NCBI GenBank assembly: GCA_949592205.1
Contig: CATIUR010000006.1
Span: 68,692,001 to 68,756,000 of the forward strand
Direction: 5' to 3'
DNA from: Helichrysum umbraculigerum
Taxonomy: Eukaryota; Streptophyta; Magnoliopsida; Asterales; Asteraceae
Length of the DNA stretch: 64,000 nucleotides
Shown: one piece after another, positions 58,301-64,000 of the stretch
Position numbering within the stretch: position 1 is the stretch's first letter
Layout of the letters: each line of letters opens with the position of its first letter
The notes under the pieces: generated by a model
Seen by the model: only the letters and a program-made list of their open reading frames with translations
Database searches by the model: none
What the model was told of the DNA's origin: nothing
Program-made: the position numbers and the translations under genes

Positions 58301-59955
58301 ATCATAAGAGCCTACAACATATATTCGACCAAAAAGAACTTAACATGAGGCAACGACGTTGGGTCGAATTACTTAACGATTACGACTGTGAAATAAAGTA
58401 TCACCCGGGTAAAGCTAACGTAGTAGCAGATGCCCTGAGTCGTAAGGAACGAATCAAACCTCGAAGAGTTCGAGCTTTGGGATTGACAATCCATTCGAAT
58501 CTCATTACTCAAATTCGTGAAGCTCAAGAACTTGCTTTCACTCCCGAACGTCTTAAAGATGAATCCTTGAAGGGAATGGAAAAACAACTCGAGAAAAAGG
58601 ACAACGGGGTGTTGTACTTCATGAACCGAATTTGGGTACCATGCGTAGAAGAGTTACGCAAGCTGATTTTGGACGAGGCACATAAGTCCAATTACTCAAT
58701 ACATCCTGGTGCAGACAAGATGTACCATGACTTGAAGGGCTTCTACTGGTGGCCTGGAATGAAACGTGACATCGCCACCTACGTGAGCAAATGCTTAACT
58801 TGTTCGAAGGTAAAGGTGGAATACCAAAAGCCGTCTGGACTTTTGCAACAACCTGAACTGCCCAAGTGGAAATGGGAGCAAATAACAATGGACTTCATTA
58901 CGAAGTTACCTAGAACGGCGTCTGGAGCAAATGCCATATGGGTGATTGTCGATCGATTGACGAAATCAGCCCACTTTCTTGCTATTAAAGAAACGGATGG
59001 AATGGAGAAACTAGCAAAAATCTATATTAAAGAGATTGTTTCTCGGCATGGAGTGCCACTATCTATCATCTCTGATAGAGATGCACGATTCACTTCTCGC
59101 TTTTGGCAAACATTACAACAGGCAATGGGTACTCGACTTGATATGAGTACTGCCTATCACCCGCAGACTGACGGCCAAAGTGAGCGAACTATACAGACGC
59201 TCGAGGACTTGTTGCGAGCATGTGTGATAGACTTTGGAGGTAACTGGGATACCCACCTACCTCTAGCTGAATTTTCTTACAACAATAGTTATCACACGAG
59301 TATACAGATGGCACCATTTGAGGCGTTGTATGGACGTAAGTGCCGATCACCACTCTGTTGGGCAGAGTTAGACGACAGACAACTATCTGGACCCGAACTT
59401 GTCCAGGAAACCACTGACAAAATAACTCAAGTATTGAGCCGACTGAAAGCGGCACGAGATCGACAAAAGAGTTACGCTGATAACCGCCGTAAACCTCTTG
59501 AGTTTCAAGTAGGAGACAAAGTCCTACTCAAAGTATCTCCCTGGAAAGGAGTAGCACGATTTGGCAAACGAGGAAAGCTGAACCCACGATACATCGGACC
59601 ATTTGAAATCCTTGCTAGGATTGGTCCTGTCGCTTACAAGCTTAAACTACCGCAAGAGCTTAGTAGCATACACGATACTTTCCACGTTAGCAACCTCAAA
59701 AAGTGTCTTTCTGATGAAACACTTATCATTCCTCCTGACGAAGTCTTCATTGACTCAAAACTTAACTTTGTGGAGGAACCTGTTGAAGTTATGGATTCTA
59801 AAACGCAGAAACTTCGACACAAACGAATCAAACTGGTTAAAGTTCGTTGGAACTCGAAACATGGCCCAGAGTTTACCTGGGAACGAGAGGATGAAATACG
59901 AAAGAAATACCCTAACCTATTTGAGAGCGTGACCGAGACTCACGGCTCGACTTAA
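55357..59955 (+). CDS. Element D gag-pol polyprotein (complete)
   Basis: 1,532 codons, ATG 55357 (MPPKRRVTRNSQK), TAA... stop region at 59953-59955. Order: capsid (residues about 70-270; KTFQACKPISFRG, LTWWNSQ), zinc knuckles CGNCRAWGHRTREC (328-341) and CFECGEQGHYRNRC (358-371), then an Asn-rich linker. Protease D-S-G at 437-439. RT has MRMCIDYRELNKV and FIDDILVYS (catalytic DD 773-774). RNase H has the first Asp near 920 (VVYCDASHQGLG) and TDHKSLQH near 981. The integrase zinc finger is H1109, H1116, C1146, C1149; catalytic residues are D1179 (MDFITKLP), D1240 (SDRDARF) and E1276 (GQSERTIQ), giving D,D35E. The C-terminus has RYIGPFEILARIG and a chromodomain-like KLVKVRWNSKHGPEFTWERE. Length is typical for a single-frame gypsy chromovirus. 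Gag and Pol share one frame, so protease processing must set their ratio. Confidence 0.96.
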   Translation: MPPKRRVTRNSQKTTTPPPPPPTETTEQMIARRIAEGIAEYEASRNREPVVNNSGSTPVNTETTVNARKGCSYKTFQACKPISFRGTEGAIGMIHWIEKTESVLDISDCAPDCMVKYATCTLADKALTWWNSQIQSLGRPAAYSMSWGTFKNLMLEEFCPRSEMQKIETELWNITMIGADITGYTTKFQELARLVPHMVTPEYKRIERYIFGLAPQIRSLVTSSKPDTFRSAVTLAQSLTDEAVRMGNLTKKAVSGKSEPNSTDVSSSGGAKRKWNGSGADRQGQQNKKFSGNAKAYVATTTESKPYLGNKPKCDKCNRHHEGGCGYCGNCRAWGHRTRECKTNPPPRANTERQNQGCFECGEQGHYRNRCLKLNNNNQNRNNNNNRGNNNNRANNINNQPAQGRAFVIGAQEARQDPNTVTGTFPVNNHYASVLIDSGADLSFVSIEFRPLLELESRKLDNKYTIELADGELIESGEIVPGCTLELEGHLFEIDLLPVKLGSFDIVVGMDWLSKNRAEIICHDKMVRLPLPTGETLVVQGEKRKSATKMISCLKASKYLRKGYQAFLAHIVEKKTEERRIDDVPIVRDYPGVFPDELPGLPPPRQVEFHIDLVPGAAPIARAPYRLAPSEMQELSTQLQELLDLGFIRPSFSPWGAPVLFVKKKDGSMRMCIDYRELNKVTIKNRYPLPRIDDLFDQLQGSSYYLKIDLRSGYHQLKVREEDVPKTAFRTRYGHYEFLVMPFGLTNAQAVFMDLMNRVCKPYLDKFVIVFIDDILVYSRSKEDHEQHLKLVLELLQKEKLYAKFSKCEFWIREVQFLGHVINDKGIHVDPSKIEAINNWEAPKTPTEVRQFLGLAGYYRRFIANFSKIAQPLTTLTQKDKKFEWNEKQEKAFQLLKQKLSSAPILSLPEGVDNFVVYCDASHQGLGCVLMQNEKVIAYASRQLKVHEKNYTTHDLELGAVVFALKIWRHYLYGTKCTIFTDHKSLQHIFDQKELNMRQRRWVELLNDYDCEIKYHPGKANVVADALSRKERIKPRRVRALGLTIHSNLITQIREAQELAFTPERLKDESLKGMEKQLEKKDNGVLYFMNRIWVPCVEELRKLILDEAHKSNYSIHPGADKMYHDLKGFYWWPGMKRDIATYVSKCLTCSKVKVEYQKPSGLLQQPELPKWKWEQITMDFITKLPRTASGANAIWVIVDRLTKSAHFLAIKETDGMEKLAKIYIKEIVSRHGVPLSIISDRDARFTSRFWQTLQQAMGTRLDMSTAYHPQTDGQSERTIQTLEDLLRACVIDFGGNWDTHLPLAEFSYNNSYHTSIQMAPFEALYGRKCRSPLCWAELDDRQLSGPELVQETTDKITQVLSRLKAARDRQKSYADNRRKPLEFQVGDKVLLKVSPWKGVARFGKRGKLNPRYIGPFEILARIGPVAYKLKLPQELSSIHDTFHVSNLKKCLSDETLIIPPDEVFIDSKLNFVEEPVEVMDSKTQKLRHKRIKLVKVRWNSKHGPEFTWEREDEIRKKYPNLFESVTETHGST

Positions 59956-59977
59956 ATCTCGGGACGAGATTTCACTA

Positions 59978-59989
59978 ACGGGGGGAGAA
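59978..59989 (+). other. Polypurine tract of element D
   Basis: ACGGGGGGAGAA immediately before the 3' LTR start TGTGACAC. Confidence 0.88.
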
Positions 59990-62900
59990 TGTGACACTCC
60001 TCCAAATTAGGTATATAATTATACTTAATTACATGCATTTCTTACACTAATTCCCTGCAATTGTTTTAAACTAAACTTATGATGTGATGTCAGTCTAGCG
60101 AGCCCTAAACAATAATACTAAAAGTATTACATGATACGTAGTTATTTATAAATTACGTACGAACGTATCGGAACGAAGCCGACAAATAAATAACAAAAGT
60201 TTCGTGACACAAAAATAATTAATAATGAAATTATTAATTACGAGTACTTATATATCTATAACGAATAGACAAAAAGGGTTTAAATATACGTTTAACATAA
60301 AACGTATTATAACACGAACAGAAACAATTCTAAAACGCGCATACGACGTCGAATCATAAAAATACAAATTTTCTCGTTCGTTTGGAAGAAGTTAGAACAT
60401 TACTTCAAAATATGAAATCCTAAACTTACTGAAAATTGGCGCTCAATTAACTGCGCTCAGTAAAATGTACAAAAATGTACAACTATCAAAAATAATGATA
60501 ATCTCATTATTCTGAGAACATATTACGAACCAGGGAAGCATCTACAAAATGAAAATATAAAATGTTAAATTTTATATTGCTAAAATTATACCCGTACTTG
60601 AAATTGAGGTACCAAAAATGGGCTACCAACCTCAATTATTTGAGGTTACAGCAACCCATACTCGTTTAAATTATATACTCCCTCCTTCCCTTCGTCTGAT
60701 CAACAACACCCACACACATCACCACCATTTTCTTTCTATTTTTCTTCTTTCTTTCTTTTCTTTGATTTGGAGGAACTCAAACAAGATCAGAAGCAAGAAA
60801 CAGAGGCACAACATCATCATCATCCTCGTATCTTCATCATCATCGATCATCACCACCTTCACATTTCTCATTGTAAGGAAACTTTCATTTCCTTGATTTG
60901 TTTGCTAAAATTTCGTTATACAACTTGTTTATACATCATAATCTAGCTACATAACATCACAAACTCGAAGATTGACGATTGATTCTTGAAATGGGTTTTA
61001 AAAACCAAAACTATAAACCAAGAATCAACAAATGAAAACTTGTTAAAAATGTGGTAATAAGTTGATAAAATGACATAACTAGTTGATATAAACGTTTGGT
61101 ACTATGATCTAAACAAGTTGGAAACAAAATCATCGAGTTTATTTATGCTCTGCACAAACAGAATCTGCAAAACCTTTGAATCCGGCGGATTCAAGCGAAT
61201 CCGGCGGATTCCCAGCCGAAGCTCAGATGAATCCGGCGTATTCACGGGAATACGGCGGATTCCCATTACTAAACCAGTCGAATACGGCGTATTCCTTCGA
61301 ATACGGCGTATTCCCACCTTTGACCCGCACACAAACCTTCGGCTAAAACGATGAACGAGTAAAAGACACGGGTGAATACGGCGGATTCAAATGAATCCGG
61401 CGTATTCACAAACCTTAACACGAAATACCTGTGAACACAAACGAATACGGCGGATTCATTTAAATCCGGCGTATTCCCGAACAAAAACGAAACCGTATGA
61501 AAACTAGGATGAATACGGCGGATTCACCCGAATCCGGCGTATTCCGACTTCTGACTTGAATCCGGCGGATTCCACTGAATACGGCGGATTCCCGTGTCTA
61601 GTCAACAATCTGACTTTTATTTTAAAACATAAACGCTTCCGTTCACGATTCCAATTATACGATACATTTACGAGACATTGTAAACTATTAATAAAACATT
61701 AATGTGATATATCCGAGACACGGACTTTGGACTTATTTAATTCATACGAACAATAATATATATATGCGAGAATATATATATGCAACTATATAAGTATATA
61801 TGTATAAATGCTTACACATTCGAATGATTCGACAAACAAGCAAAACTTGGGAAAATATTATTTATTTTCAAACAACAATCATCAACGACATACACAAACT
61901 TAAGAAATTGATAATTTCTTTAAACAAACAAATTATTAACGTAAGTAAATAAAGTACTTATAGTTAATACATTATTGTGTATAGGTTGACTACGTTTGGG
62001 CTACGCTATCTTATCTCGCTAGCATTCACATCCGAGCACCTACTGTGAGTTCACAAACCCCTTTTCAATGTTTTAATGTTTTAAAACCTCGGGGTGGAAA
62101 ACATAGAAATCGTATGTATATTTGCATGCGACAACTGTTTGAATACTTGATGTATTTACTTAAACTATTGATGAAATGAGATTTCATGTTGTGACTGATT
62201 AAATACTGTACGTATTTGCTTAAACTGTTTATGAAGGGGTACTTCATACTTGAACTATTTGTGAAAGGGTATTTCACACAACTATCTGAACTATGTTTTT
62301 ATGAAATGTTTTTCATAACTATTTTGGGAATTTAGGCAACGAATCTTGGTACAGATCTAGGCTGAACGATGTAGTGCATAAAAGACCTTATGGCTACAGA
62401 CTATAACCATTAGCTAGGTGACTCTAGCCACTGAGTATACGGATAGTACTATCGCCGTGACGACCCTCCTACGGATTTGGGAGCGTATACTTAATTGTCC
62501 AGCATGGCAAACAACAACAGATTAGGGTTGTGGTTTGGTTATAGGGTTAGATCGGGTTACCTTACTTGACAGGTTTAGCTCACCTTTCAAGGGATCACCG
62601 TCTAAATATTCCCACAAAACTATTGTTTAGGAAGTGATTTCCTACGTACACTGATTTGGAAATGTTAATCTTTATCTAGGTTAACCTGTGTTTCCTACTA
62701 ATGACTAAATTAGGAAATGTTATCTCTTGATTGAAATAACCTGTGTTTCCTATTACAACTACAACTGATTTGGGAAATGTTATTTGTTAATAACTTGTGT
62801 TTCCTACTTGATAAACAACACTTATTGGAAATGTTATTCTTAAATGTTTAACTTGTGTTTCCTACATAACAAACAAACTTGTGAATTCACTCAACAATTT

Positions 62901-63312
62901 TGTTGACGTTTTACTCTATGTTTTTCAGGGAATTAGCAGCGTAAGTAAGATCTGCATGCATTATCAGGACGGACTACCCTGGACTTGTTAGGATGCCACT
63001 ACTTTTGGGACACTTGGATTTCCTCTGTATAACTGCAATTATTGCAGTCATACCTATGAAATCTACTTTTGATATTATGTATTTTATGAAATACTGATTT
63101 CAACTACTACTATTACTGTTATCACTTCTCAAGTGGTAATCATTTGTAAAACTTTAACTAATGGCATCTTAATCTATTTCGTTCTGCGATAATCATATGC
63201 TCTGAGTATGTATGTAACTGTTGGTTGTTTTACTGCTCACACCCCCGCCACGTCACTAAGCTTCCGCAAATCACTTTACGTAATTGTAATTACCGTTTGG
63301 TGGGGTGTGACA
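59990..63312 (+). repeat. 3' LTR of element D
   Basis: Same length and nearly the same sequence as the 5' LTR; includes the palindrome array at 61178-61591. Ends GTGTGACA, followed by GACT and then copia element G sequence. Confidence 0.95.
61178..61591 (+). repeat. Array of seven palindrome pairs in the element D 3' LTR
   Basis: Copy of 51619-52032 at an offset of 9,559 bp, with the same 19-bp pair spacing. Confidence 0.95.
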
Positions 63313-64000
63313 GACTCCAGCATGATCAGAATCAGAATATCCTTTCAGGGAGAAATCTGAACCAGATGGGTACCAGAGACCAAGATTTGGTGTACCCTCT
63401 AGATATATGAATATCCTTTTGACAGCGAGCAAATGTGATTCCTTTGGATCAGCTTGATACCTAGCACAGAGACATGTAGCAAACATAATGTCTGGTCTAC
63501 TTGCAGTTAGATACAACAGTGACCCAATCATACCTCTGTAAGCAGTGATGTTTACAGATTTACCATCAGGATCAGTATGTAGCTTTATTGCAGGTGACAT
63601 GGGTGTAGTAAGGGTTGAGCAATTAGTAAATTCAAATTTCTTTAGCAAATCTTTAACATATTTTCCTTGACTTATAAAAATTCCAGTTTTGGTTTGTTTT
63701 ATTTGCAGACCAAGGAAAAATGTTAATTCACCCATCATGCTCATCTCATAACTTTTGGTCATGAGATCAGAGAATTTCTTACACATGTCACTGTTAGTAG
63801 ACCCGAAAATGATATCATCAACATAGATTTGGACTAATATAACATCTCTCTTATCTCTTTTGATAAACAATGTGCCGTCAATTTTACCTCTGACGTAGCC
63901 ACATTTTATCAGGTAGACAGAGAGAGTGTCATACGTCACTCTAGGAGCTTGTTTTAGTCCATACAGGGCTTTATCAAGTTTGTAAACATAACCAGGATGT
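63313..64000 (-). pseudogene. Copia element G reverse transcriptase and start of RNase H (partial)
   Basis: The minus-strand frame is open from the window edge to 63313. It has HPGYVYKLDKALYGLKQAPR, the catalytic YVDDIIFGST, LTFFLGLQIKQT, GKYVKDLLKKF, YRGMIGSLLYLTASRPDI and the first RNase H motif GYSDSDHAG. The usual Trp after LKQAPRA is replaced (VTY), which hints at some decay. The frame is cut by the 3' end of element D; the homologous continuation is at 50430. Confidence 0.9.

Larger units (their letters stand above)
50431..63312 (+). mobile_element. Element D: complete, recently inserted gypsy chromovirus with an extra ORF
   Basis: Two 3,323-bp LTRs (50431-53753 and 59990-63312) begin TGTGACACTCC and end GTGTGACA. 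I see only three differences between them by eye (near 50487/60046, 50791/60350 and 51247/60806). In between are a tRNA-iMet primer site, ORF1 (259 codons), a leader hairpin, an uninterrupted 1,532-codon gag-pol frame and a polypurine tract. The chromodomain and LTR termini place it among plant chromoviruses, probably Tekay/Del-like. It is inserted in copia element G. It lacks a standard 5-bp TSD (see findings). All parts needed for autonomy appear present, so recent or current activity is plausible. Confidence 0.94.
42457..64000 (-). mobile_element. Element G: SIRE-type Ty1/copia retrotransposon (runs off right edge), interrupted by D and E
   Basis: On the minus strand: RT (64000-63313), RNase H in two pieces (50430-50258 and 46311-46079), an extra 3' ORF, polypurine tract and 3' LTR. 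Copia type is shown by RT YVDDIIFGST followed by RNase H with DRKSTSG, TAEAEY and TKHIDVRYH, and no integrase downstream of RT. The extra ORF after pol and the LTR start TGTTGAGTC after AGGGGGAGAT point to SIRE/Maximus. Element D splits the RNase H codons at 50430/63313 and element E splits them at 50257/46312. The 5' half lies outside the window. Confidence 0.88.

Overview
The window is nuclear DNA of a flowering plant, almost certainly a eudicot. It shows Ty3/gypsy elements of the Tat type (second RNase H domain, antisense 3' gene) and the chromovirus type (C-terminal chromodomain, tRNA-iMet primer site), a SIRE-type Ty1/copia element, tRNA-derived SINEs, hAT/Stowaway/Mutator-type small DNA elements and AT-rich spacer. 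A daisy-family source is my guess only. There are no bacterial genes, CRISPR arrays, rRNAs or functional tRNAs. At least 80% of the window is nested transposable elements.

Layout. 1-4430: spacer with small DNA transposons, a SINE relic and one orphan exon of a WRKY transcription factor gene (minus strand, 3876-4053). 4431-23788: element A, an old Tat-type gypsy element (5-bp TSD CTATT) with decayed gag/pol and an antisense three-exon gene; element B (9057-17668, TSD CTGAC, two 2,327-bp LTRs that look almost identical, no gag-pol) sits inside its second RNase H domain. 24715-34200: the 3' exons of a decayed RBBP5-like (COMPASS subunit) gene, whose third exon was split by element C (26038-34071, TSD TTACT, gag only). 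34345-38880: MITEs, a TAA microsatellite and a Mutator-like long-TIR element with 9-bp TSDs. 38966-41366: solo LTR (TSD AAAAG) holding a two-module SINE. 41490-64000: part of gypsy LTR F, interrupted by SIRE-type copia element G (minus strand, runs off the right edge). G is interrupted by a 5'-truncated minus-strand gypsy element E (46312-50257) and by element D (50431-63312), a complete gypsy chromovirus with near-identical 3,323-bp LTRs, an unbroken 1,532-codon gag-pol frame and an extra 259-codon ORF upstream of gag.

Most interesting signal. Elements C, D and E carry clusters of GC-rich, nearly palindromic 13-15-mers in otherwise AT-rich LTRs. The copies come in pairs with a fixed centre-to-centre spacing in each family (D: seven pairs, all 19 bp; C: two pairs, 20 bp; E: four pairs, 21 bp). 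The arms differ between families, but each has GGC at the centre on the sense strand. In D the two members of a pair vary in a compensating way, so that six of seven pairs fold into a 15-bp stem with a 4-nt loop; in C and E several mismatches become G-U pairs only on the sense strand. B has a related cluster in its interior. This looks like a rapidly diverging structured RNA (or DNA) module of plant chromovirus LTRs. I do not recognise it as described.

Other points: D and B share a short hairpin/uORF motif in the leader; the 3' end of D seems joined to its target with four unprocessed nucleotides and no normal TSD; the E/G junction creates an in-frame copia-gypsy fusion ORF.
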